This document shows positions 7,997 through 13,652 of a stretch of DNA of 13,652 nucleotides, one piece after another. Origin of the DNA: Alphaproteobacteria bacterium (GTDB taxonomy: Bacteria; Pseudomonadota; Alphaproteobacteria; UBA6615). The stretch is taken from assembly GCA_013003285.1 (NCBI GenBank), contig JABDJY010000179.1, positions 1-13,652 on the forward strand, read 5' to 3'. The first letter of the stretch is position 1; every line of letters begins with the position of its first letter. The notes below the pieces were generated by a model. The model made no database searches. It was not told the origin of the DNA and saw nothing but the letters and a program-made list of their open reading frames with translations. Position numbers and translations under genes: made by a program.

Positions 7997-8077
7997 GGCA
8001 CCATCGGACACCGGCTGTATAATTATTCACGGGGCCAGGACACGCGCCGGGTAAACCCGACATCGACACCGAAGAAT

Positions 8078-8548
8078 GTGTCGACGGAGTCGACCTTTCA
8101 CCAGGATATCGGAGACCTGGAGGAATTGAAGCAGCGTTTGTGGCCCCTCTGCGAGCGCCTTTCAGACCGGCTCAAGGCAAAAAATCTGGCCGGTAAAACC
8201 CTGGTGCTCAAATTGAAGTCGGCAAAATTTCGCACCACCACCCGCTCGCAAGCTCTCGCCTGGCCGACCCAATTGGCAGATACGATCTATCAATATGCCA
8301 TCCCGTTGCTGGAAAACGCCGTCGGCAGCGCGCCGGCCGGCTCGCGCTTTCGTTTAATCGGTATCGGGGTCGCCAGCCTGACATCCGCCGACGAAGCCGA
8401 CCCGCCCGACTTGGCGGATCCCGACGCCGGTCAGCGTAAACGGGTCGAAAACGTTATCGACGATGTGCGAGAGAAGCTGGGTCACGACGCTATTGCCCGG
8501 GGGCGTGGCATGCGGCGCAAGGCAGAAGGTTCACCGCCGCGGCGTTGA
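8078..8548 (+). CDS. DinB C-terminal part: little finger domain
   Basis: In-frame continuation of dinB beyond the TAA. The first available start is GTG at 8078, giving 156 residues from STESTFHQDI, but no ribosome site precedes it. Coding similarity already begins at 7997, so a true independent gene is unlikely. The sequence shows the little-finger pattern of Y-family polymerases: TLVLKLKSAKFRTTTRSQAL, then a helix ending in RFRLIGIGVASL. An acidic linker (ADEADPPDLADPDA) and a basic C-terminal tail follow. It ends 5 bp from the convergent eipB-like stop, leaving no room for a terminator. It is listed separately because automated annotation will probably call it as its own short gene. Confidence 0.5.
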   Translation: MSTESTFHQDIGDLEELKQRLWPLCERLSDRLKAKNLAGKTLVLKLKSAKFRTTTRSQALAWPTQLADTIYQYAIPLLENAVGSAPAGSRFRLIGIGVASLTSADEADPPDLADPDAGQRKRVENVIDDVREKLGHDAIARGRGMRRKAEGSPPRR

Positions 8549-8553
8549 GTCCC

Positions 8554-9405
8554 CTACTGACACTGAGCGCGGTCGAGCTCCTCAATGCGCACCAATGACG
8601 CCACCATGGTAAAATCGCCATAGTCGAAGACGAAGCGGCGCACTACGCCATTGTCTTGCAAATCCTGCGTCATTTCGAATTCGGGCTCGGATTCAGATGT
8701 CGTATTGGCAAACATGGCTAAGCGGACGGACCACCATTTATGGTCGGTGATGGCGCCCAAATCGGCGCCCGGCCCCTTGTCGGCTGCACGCGCGCCGCCG
8801 AGTATCAATGTGCTCGCCGTCATCGGCGACAGTTCCGGCTGTGAGCCGTCGAAATAAGGCGCCGATTCCTGGACATTGCCTTTTTCGCCGGCTGCAATGA
8901 CCGCCAATGTGTGCTCGAAAGGAAATAGTGTTTCGGCCGGCAGTTCGATCCTTAAATCCGCCGGTACCGAATAAGTCGCCACGCCGGGTTTGCCGCGTCC
9001 TGGCCGTTCGGCCTTGCCCCGCACCTCTTCCGCGACCTCGCCACTAATCGTCGATTTCGAGGAGAATTGGTAGCTCGTACCGTCGCTACTTTCGAAGCTG
9101 GTGGCGTTTACTTCGGACTCGATGTCTCGGCCGGTACTACGCTGCATGGTGACCGCGAGGCGTTGATTGGCCGTCCAACCGTCGCAGCTATGCGCCCATT
9201 CGGCCACCATACGCCCATCCACAGCTCTAATAGACGATGAGGGCTCGTTCCTGCCGAGGGTGACTTCATAGAATCCGCGATGCGCCACATGCTGGACAGA
9301 TGCTGCTGCCGCCGGCGCAGAGACGCCATACACGCTTGTGGCGAACACCGCCAAGAGCAAAACAGCCCGTGGCACATTCGGTTCAATGTTGGTTCGAATT
9401 TTCAT
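8554..9405 (-). CDS. EipB-like (DUF1849) periplasmic cell envelope integrity protein
   Basis: A 283-residue exported protein. From the ATG at 9405 the N-terminus has a basic start and a hydrophobic run (RAVLLLAVFATSVYGVSAP) ending in an Ala-rich stretch, a probable type I signal peptide cleaved near Ala35. The mature part begins VQHVAHRGFYEVTLGR and contains VDGRMVAEWAHSCDGW, matching DUF1849. In Brucella the family member EipB is a periplasmic beta-spiral protein needed for envelope integrity, with a disulfide between an early and a C-terminal cysteine. Cys74 and Cys282 are the likely counterparts and are the only mature-region cysteines. An upstream ATG at 9438 lacks a ribosome site; AGG lies about 10 nt before 9405. 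The SPOR-like lipoprotein gene is 91 nt upstream on the same strand, so a shared transcript is possible. Confidence 0.85.
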   Translation of the reverse strand: MKIRTNIEPNVPRAVLLLAVFATSVYGVSAPAAAASVQHVAHRGFYEVTLGRNEPSSSIRAVDGRMVAEWAHSCDGWTANQRLAVTMQRSTGRDIESEVNATSFESSDGTSYQFSSKSTISGEVAEEVRGKAERPGRGKPGVATYSVPADLRIELPAETLFPFEHTLAVIAAGEKGNVQESAPYFDGSQPELSPMTASTLILGGARAADKGPGADLGAITDHKWWSVRLAMFANTTSESEPEFEMTQDLQDNGVVRRFVFDYGDFTMVASLVRIEELDRAQCQ

Positions 9406-9496
9406 TGCCAACCTGACATGGGTATAAAACACCCTCATTGAAGGCGAGCATACGCAATTTTTCGGTGATCTGGCGAGTCACGTGTTAGCGAAGCGG

Positions 9497-10390
9497 CTAG
9501 TTGGCAAGGGCCAATGAGTCAATTGCGGCTTGGCTAACAACCAGTTGGCCACAGGGCGGAACGTCTAGATCACCCTCACACAGCCGGACCGGCCAGGCAT
9601 CGGGGAAACCTTCAATGCGGGCCTGCTCCAAGGGCTGATCGACCAGAATACGATATGTCGTATCGCCATTTACGTTGATCTCTTGAATCAAAGCGCCATC
9701 GTCGCGACCCGCAGCCATGCGGCGGGCATTCTCGACATTCTGGAAACTCGCGATAACCGCGTATGTCACTACCTGACCGTCTTCCAGGGTCAATTGGGAG
9801 AAGCGGCTGACGGTTTGGATCGGCAATGAAGGCTCTACCGGCTTCGATACCGGGCGGGCGGCGGCGAACAACCCGCGTGGCGACGGCTTGGCGGCGATCG
9901 AAATCGCCGTGGTCCGCGGGGTCAGGTTCTTGCCTTGGCCAACCGGGCCCGGCGTGAGCGGCGGCATCGCACTTGCCGTCTCGCCGAGAGACTTGGTCAC
10001 TTTCGGCGTCGCTGACACTTCGCGCGGTTGCTCTGCTTCTGGTTCGTTGGCAGCTTCGAGTTCGTTCGCGGGCCCCCATCGCGTAACGGCATCGGTATCC
10101 GTCAAACCGGTTTCGGGATCGAGATGCCAATTTTCGTTCGCCGGGTCGCCTGCGGCCAAGGCGAACAGCACCTCGCCATCCGGGTCGCAGATTTCCTTGC
10201 CGTCGATCACCCGCAACAGGGCGCAATCTTCGTCGGCCAACGCGGATATGGCGTGATCGGTTGTACTCTTTCCGGTCGCCACGTAACTCGCGCCGTCGAG
10301 GACCAAGGAAGCGACGGTGACGGCCGGGGGTAAGGCGCAACCGGCAAGAAACAACATGGGAATGACCAGCGCCGGACCAGGGACTCGCAT
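9497..10390 (-). CDS. Lipoprotein with a C-terminal SPOR-like domain
   Basis: A 297-residue protein with a short lipoprotein signal, MLFLAGC, with Cys18 as the lipidated residue. Next comes a segment with Cys56 and Cys68 (DEDCALLRVIDGKEICDPD), a pattern I associate with alphaproteobacterial lipoproteins of unknown role. Then comes a long Pro/Ala/Thr-rich, probably disordered linker (about 95-195). The C-terminal region (about 206-271, from QVVTYAVIASFQNVENARRM to WPVRLC) resembles a SPOR domain, a fold that binds denuded peptidoglycan glycans, often at the division site. The SPOR assignment rests on the aromatic/hydrophobic strand, the NVENARRMA helix and the YRILV strand, and is moderately sure. 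The ribosome site AGGAG lies 7 nt before the ATG. Function is unproven; an envelope or division role is inferred, supported by the eipB-like neighbour downstream. Confidence 0.75.
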   Translation of the reverse strand: MRVPGPALVIPMLFLAGCALPPAVTVASLVLDGASYVATGKSTTDHAISALADEDCALLRVIDGKEICDPDGEVLFALAAGDPANENWHLDPETGLTDTDAVTRWGPANELEAANEPEAEQPREVSATPKVTKSLGETASAMPPLTPGPVGQGKNLTPRTTAISIAAKPSPRGLFAAARPVSKPVEPSLPIQTVSRFSQLTLEDGQVVTYAVIASFQNVENARRMAAGRDDGALIQEINVNGDTTYRILVDQPLEQARIEGFPDAWPVRLCEGDLDVPPCGQLVVSQAAIDSLALAN

Positions 10391-10418
10391 GGCATAACTC
10401 CTATCCAGGGAGCGATAA

Positions 10419-10429
10419 CATGAATCATG
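10419..10429. promoter_or_regulatory. CATGA-A-TCATG palindrome with an embedded GANTC site
   Basis: An 11-bp perfect inverted repeat (five-base arms, central A), 29 bp upstream of the lipoprotein start. Its centre contains GAATC, a target of the CcrM-type adenine methyltransferases of alphaproteobacteria. It could be an operator, but a palindrome this short may be chance. Confidence 0.3.
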
Positions 10430-10446
10430 GCAACGTGATTTGCATA

Positions 10447-10461
10447 GGGTTAATTCAACCC
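10447..10461. promoter_or_regulatory. GGGTT-N5-AACCC inverted repeat upstream of the lipoprotein gene
   Basis: The 15-bp sequence GGGTTAATTCAACCC has perfect 5-bp arms and a nearly symmetrical centre. It lies 57 bp upstream of the lipoprotein start, a reasonable place for a dimeric repressor or activator site. No regulator can be named. Confidence 0.35.
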
Positions 10462-10517
10462 ACTGCCCCTAAAAGATTAGATTCATTGAAACTTTCAGGG
10501 ATTCGAGGGGCCTGGAC

Positions 10518-10534
10518 CGGCCGGAGTGCGGCCG
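10518..10534. repeat. GC-rich hairpin CGGCCG-N5-CGGCCG
   Basis: Two CGGCCG copies flank GAGTG. Because CGGCCG is self-complementary, the pair is both a direct and an inverted repeat. It has no T run on either side and lies 166 bp beyond the aspS stop, so a terminator role is doubtful. Confidence 0.35.
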
Positions 10535-10699
10535 TGTGTTTGGAAAATTATTATTTAAAAACAAACAGATAGATAGTATCACCCGGCGCGACAGCCAAAC
10601 GCAGCGGCTCAATAATACCGATACATTTCTGAGACTTACGAGACAGGTTGTAACTAATCGCCGGCGCCTTATTGCCGCCCCACGAAGCGTTAGGACGCG

Positions 10700-12499
10700 C
10701 TATGACGGTTTCTTCGGTGGCAGCGCGGGCCGGATATGGATGTCGCGCAGGCGCTCCGGCGGCACCTCAGCGGGAGCCTGCATCAGCAAGTCTTCGGCGC
10801 GCTGATTCATGGGGAACGCGATCACCTCGCGAATATTCGGCTCGTCCGCCAACAGCATGACGATACGGTCGATACCCGGTGCCGAACCGCCATGGGGCGG
10901 CGCGCCAAACTGCAGCGCGTTCAGCATGCCGGAAAACTGGCTTTCCAGATCGTCACGGCTATAGCCGGCAATATCGAAGGCCTTCACCATGATGTCCGGG
11001 CGGTGGTTCCGGATCGCGCCAGAGCTCAGCTCGATACCGTTGCAGACGATGTCGTATTGGTAGGCCAGAACATCGAGCGGGTCTTTGGTCTCCAACGCCT
11101 CGATCCCGCCTTGCGGCATGGAGAACGGGTTATGGCTGAAATCGATCTTGCCGGTATCTTCGTCTAATTCGTACATGGGATAGTCGACGATCCAGCAAAA
11201 CGCATATTGATCGCCGGCGAGAAGATCCAAATCTTCGCCAATCCGGGTGCGCGCCAGCCCGGCCAGATGGGCCGCCTCGCTGGCCTTGCCGGCGGCGAAA
11301 AACACCGCATCGCCATCACCCACCCCGGCCGCGGAGCGCAGGCCCGCCAGGGCTTCATCAGAAAAGAACTTGGCGATCGGCCCCTTCGCCTCGCCATCGG
11401 CGAACACCACATAGCCCAGGCCCGGCGCGCCCTCGTCGCGGGCCCAATCGTTCAGCTTGTCGAACCAGCTGCGCGGCTGGCTCGCCGCCCCGGTCGCCGG
11501 GATCGCGCGCACCACGCCGCCGCCGGCAACGACTTTGGCGAAGACCTTAAAGTCGGACTCGCGGAACAGCTCTGACACATCGGCGATGATCAGGGGATTG
11601 CGCAGATCCGGCTTGTCGGAGCCGTATTTCAGCATGGCGTCGGCATAGGCGATGCGCGGGAACGGCGACGGCGTTACCGCCCACGGAGTCTCGCGGCCAT
11701 GGCCGGCAAATTCATCGAACACACCGCCAAGCACCGGCTCGATGGTCGACAGCACATCCTCCTGGGTGACGAAGCTCATCTCGAAATCGAGCTGGTAGAA
11801 TTCACCCGGTGAGCGGTCGGCGCGACTATCTTCATCGCGGAAACAGGGCGCGATCTGAAAATAGCGGTCGAAGCCGGCCACCATCAGCATCTGCTTGAAC
11901 TGCTGCGGCGCCTGCGGCAACGCATAGAACTTGCCCGGGTGGAGTCGCGACGGCACCAGATAGTCGCGGGCGCCCTCGGGGCTCGACGCGGTCAATATGG
12001 GCGTTTGGAATTCGACGAAATCGGCCTCGATCATGCGCCGGCGAATGGACGCGATGACCCGGTTGCGCAGCAGAATATTGGTCTTCACCTTCTCGCGACG
12101 CAGATCGAGATAGCGGTAGCGCAGCCGGATTTCCTCGCTGGTATCCTCTTCGGAATTCACCTGCAAGGGCAACATCGCTGCCGCCGATTCGACCACCGCC
12201 TCGGCGATTTGGACCTCGATCAGCCCGGTCGGCAGGGTCGCGTTGATGGTGTCGGCGGTGCGCTCGACCACCTGGCCGGTCACGGTCAGCACCGATTCCA
12301 GCCGCGCCTCCTCCAGCGTCGCAAATAGCGCGCTCGACGTGTCGATGACACATTGGGTGAGCCCAAACTGGTCGCGCAGATCGACGAACAGCAGATTCCC
12401 GTGATCGCGCTTGCGGTGGATCCATCCGGATAACCGGACGGTCTGGCTGGCGTTGGTGGGTCTCAGTTCGCCACAATTGTGCGTTCTAAAAGGATGCAT
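10700..12499 (-). CDS. aspS: Aspartyl-tRNA synthetase, bacterial type, probably non-discriminating
   Basis: Class IIb aminoacyl-tRNA synthetase that charges tRNA-Asp with aspartate. The 599-residue protein starts with an OB-fold anticodon-binding domain (about 1-105). The class II catalytic core follows: motif 1 near FQTPIL (about 164-169), motif 2 with Arg221 in CFRDEDSRADRSPGEFYQLD, and motif 3 at APGIDRIVML (Arg545). The bacterial GAD insertion lies between motifs 2 and 3 (about 290-420). His33 (KRDHG) aligns with E. coli Leu30. Histidine there is associated with enzymes that also charge tRNA-Asn, as in Pseudomonas aeruginosa, which would need GatCAB for Asn-tRNA formation; this is inference from one residue. 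The ribosome site GAGG lies 7 nt before the ATG. The stop is TAG. It diverges from rnd, a common alphaproteobacterial pairing. Confidence 0.96.
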   Translation of the reverse strand: MHPFRTHNCGELRPTNASQTVRLSGWIHRKRDHGNLLFVDLRDQFGLTQCVIDTSSALFATLEEARLESVLTVTGQVVERTADTINATLPTGLIEVQIAEAVVESAAAMLPLQVNSEEDTSEEIRLRYRYLDLRREKVKTNILLRNRVIASIRRRMIEADFVEFQTPILTASSPEGARDYLVPSRLHPGKFYALPQAPQQFKQMLMVAGFDRYFQIAPCFRDEDSRADRSPGEFYQLDFEMSFVTQEDVLSTIEPVLGGVFDEFAGHGRETPWAVTPSPFPRIAYADAMLKYGSDKPDLRNPLIIADVSELFRESDFKVFAKVVAGGGVVRAIPATGAASQPRSWFDKLNDWARDEGAPGLGYVVFADGEAKGPIAKFFSDEALAGLRSAAGVGDGDAVFFAAGKASEAAHLAGLARTRIGEDLDLLAGDQYAFCWIVDYPMYELDEDTGKIDFSHNPFSMPQGGIEALETKDPLDVLAYQYDIVCNGIELSSGAIRNHRPDIMVKAFDIAGYSRDDLESQFSGMLNALQFGAPPHGGSAPGIDRIVMLLADEPNIREVIAFPMNQRAEDLLMQAPAEVPPERLRDIHIRPALPPKKPS

Positions 12500-12539
12500 G
12501 AAAGGCCTCGGAATTCAGCGCGGACAGCGCGTCGCGGCC

Positions 12540-12568
12540 AATGGCCACGGAACGCCGCGTTGTGTCAA
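12540..12568 (-). promoter_or_regulatory. Possible aspS promoter
   Basis: A perfect TTGACA -35 lies on the minus strand at 12568-12563. At a 17-bp spacing the -10 would be GCCATT (12545-12540), a poor match to consensus, as is common in high-GC alphaproteobacteria. Transcription would begin near 12533, about 34 nt before the aspS start. Confidence 0.4.
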
Positions 12569-12648
12569 CCCGTAGCGGCGGCTGGTGGCGAATTGTCCCT
12601 GGAAGCGTCGGCTTTCGGGAGCGTTCGAATCCGTGTAGAACAACGTTA

Positions 12649-13652
12649 ATGACACTCATCACCACCTCCGCGGCGCTGGCGGAAACCTGTAAGTCTCTGG
12701 CCCGCGCCGACTATCTCACCGTCGATACCGAGTTCATGCGCGAAAGCACGTTCTGGCCGAAACTGTGCCTCGTGCAGATTGCCGGACCGGACGACGCGGT
12801 TGCGGTCGACCCCTTGGCCGACGGCATCGACCTGGCGCCGTTGCTCGAGCTGTTGATGGATACCAGCCTCATCAAGGTGATGCATGCGGCGCGCCAGGAC
12901 ATGGAAATATTCTTCCACATGACCGGCGACCTGCCGCGCCCCCTATTCGACACCCAGGTCGCTGCGATGGTCTGCGGTTTTGGCGACCAGGTGGGCTATG
13001 AGGCTTTGGTGGCCAAGACCACCGGCGCCCGGCTCGACAAATCCTCGCGCTTCACCGATTGGGCGCAACGCCCACTCAGCGACGCCCAACTGCAATATGC
13101 GCTGGGCGACGTGACCCATCTACGCCCCGCCTACGAGACCTTGCGCGCGCGCGTCGACGAGAAAGGCCGCAGCGACTGGATCGAACAGGAAATAGCCCTG
13201 CTCTGCGACCCGGCGATCTATCGGGTTGAACCCGCCGAGGCGTGGCGCCGGCTAAAGCCTAAACGCAACGAGGCCCGTTATCTGGCGGTTCTGCAAGCGG
13301 TTGCCGCGTGGCGCGAACATGAAGCCATGACCCGCGACCTGCCGCGCAATCGTGTGGTGCGCGACGAGACCATACTGCAGATCGCCGCCCGGCCGCCTAC
13401 CGACGCCGCCGCGCTGGTTCGGGTGCGGGGATTGTCGCGGGGCTTTTCCAATGGCCGGCTGGGTAACGGCCTGCTCGAAGCGGTCGCCGCAGGCATGGCA
13501 CTGCCGCCGGAACAAGCGCCGACCGCGCCGCAAAAACCGGACTTGCCATCGGGTATCGGGCCGCTCACCGATTTGTTGAAAGTGCTGCTCAAGCAAAGAT
13601 GCGAAGAACATCAAGTCGCCCAGCGCCTGGTGGCCAATGTCAGCGACCTCGA
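12649..13652 (+). CDS. rnd: Ribonuclease D, 3'-truncated by the window edge
   Basis: 3'-5' exoribonuclease of the DEDDy family that trims tRNA 3' ends and other stable RNAs. The frame opens with ATG at 12649 (MTLITTSAALAETCKSLARA) and stays open to the last base, giving 334 complete codons of an expected 380-390. The exonuclease motifs are all present: Asp26 and Glu28 in VDTEF, Asp84 in HAARQDMEIF, and Tyr150 with Asp154 in YALGDVTHL. The first HRDC domain follows at about residues 210-285 (LKPKRNEARYLAVLQAVAAW to RVRGLSR), and the second is entered at the edge. No Shine-Dalgarno sequence precedes the ATG, but the N-terminus aligns with the family, so the start is likely right. The gene diverges from aspS across 149 bp. 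Confidence 0.96.
   Translation, partial: MTLITTSAALAETCKSLARADYLTVDTEFMRESTFWPKLCLVQIAGPDDAVAVDPLADGIDLAPLLELLMDTSLIKVMHAARQDMEIFFHMTGDLPRPLFDTQVAAMVCGFGDQVGYEALVAKTTGARLDKSSRFTDWAQRPLSDAQLQYALGDVTHLRPAYETLRARVDEKGRSDWIEQEIALLCDPAIYRVEPAEAWRRLKPKRNEARYLAVLQAVAAWREHEAMTRDLPRNRVVRDETILQIAARPPTDAAALVRVRGLSRGFSNGRLGNGLLEAVAAGMALPPEQAPTAPQKPDLPSGIGPLTDLLKVLLKQRCEEHQVAQRLVANVSDL

Larger units (their letters stand above)
7220..8548 (+). pseudogene. dinB: DNA polymerase IV (DinB) gene interrupted by an in-frame TAA
   Basis: Y-family translesion polymerase gene. The frame from 7220 encodes a normal DinB up to ...EEAALVSR, meets TAA at 7994-7996, then continues in the same frame without another stop to 8548 as GTIGHRLYNYSRGQDTRRVN and onward. 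Related polymerases have an aromatic residue plus Gly here (E. coli KRFGKFG), so the TAA most likely replaces a TAT or TAC tyrosine codon by one base change. The stop falls late in the thumb domain, before the little finger. Without it the protein would be 442 residues, a usual length for the alphaproteobacterial form with an N-terminal zinc ribbon. No frameshift is needed and the 3' half keeps a conserved reading frame, so the lesion is recent or a sequencing error. Readthrough cannot be excluded but nothing in the sequence supports it. Confidence 0.85.
10391..10699. other. 309-bp non-coding stretch between aspS and the SPOR-like lipoprotein gene
   Basis: No conserved reading frame is seen on either strand. 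It is more AT-rich than its flanks, especially around 10545-10580. It holds three GANTC sites (10422, 10480, 10500), two short palindromes near the lipoprotein gene, and a 6-bp inverted repeat at 10518-10534. No good sigma-70 promoter for the lipoprotein gene and no T-tailed terminator for aspS could be identified by eye. Confidence 0.7.

Noticed and set aside
7205..8011. A 268-codon minus-strand frame opposite dinB
   Set aside because: The plus strand clearly encodes DinB; the antisense frame shows no family signature and would overlap the divK-dinB promoter region.
9417..9435. GGGT-N7-ACCC hairpin in the region upstream of the eipB-like gene
   Set aside because: A four-base stem is too weak, and it lies immediately before the likely start rather than acting as a terminator or known leader element.
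10536..10805. An 89-codon plus-strand frame starting in the gap downstream of aspS
   Set aside because: It overlaps the aspS 3' end antisense, has no recognisable domain or ribosome site, and its second half is the shadow of aspS.
12617..12636. GTTCGAATCC-like sequence resembling a tRNA T arm
   Set aside because: The flanking bases do not form the 5-bp T stem and no anticodon or acceptor arm can be placed; it is treated as chance.
1..13652. A novel defence, mobile or biosynthetic system
   Set aside because: Every sizeable gene belongs to a known housekeeping, signalling or envelope family, composition looks even, and no transposase, integrase, toxin-antitoxin, CRISPR or nuclease-helicase set was found.

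Overview
The window is a high-GC stretch of bacterial chromosome that reads as alphaproteobacterial core genome. Evidence for this is a DivK-type single-domain response regulator, an EipB/DUF1849 periplasmic protein, a DinB polymerase with an N-terminal Cys4 zinc-ribbon-like extension, an aspartyl-tRNA synthetase with alphaproteobacterial motifs, and the order topA, rnr, (S41 peptidase), rpmG, divK, dinB, which I know from this class. GANTC and CtrA-like sequences in intergenic DNA fit the class too. The genus cannot be named from the sequence; a Rhodospirillales-like lineage is a guess. There is no insertion sequence, phage gene, CRISPR array, tRNA, rRNA or compositional island.

Layout. Positions 1-6624, plus strand: the 3' part of topA, then rnr only 6 nt later with a TTG start, then an S41 (CtpA-type) peptidase with a lipoprotein signal, then rpmG with its own promoter. 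A hairpin terminator separates rpmG from the convergent divK (minus strand). dinB diverges from divK on the plus strand and is broken by one in-frame TAA, although the rest of its frame is intact. Positions 8554-10390, minus strand: an eipB-like gene preceded by a SPOR-like lipoprotein gene. A 309-bp non-coding stretch follows, then aspS (minus strand), then a 149-bp divergent promoter region and the 5' part of rnd (plus strand), which runs off the window.

Function. The genes are mostly housekeeping: DNA topology (TopA), RNA decay and tRNA/rRNA processing (RNase R, RNase D), translation (L33, AspRS), cell-cycle phosphorelay (DivK), translesion synthesis (DinB) and envelope maintenance (S41 lipoprotein, SPOR-like lipoprotein, EipB-like protein). 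I found no new multi-gene system. The observations most worth checking are the dinB nonsense codon, a cluster of three GANTC sites upstream of the SPOR-like lipoprotein gene, a CtrA-like half-site pair upstream of divK, and the absence of pleD beside divK.
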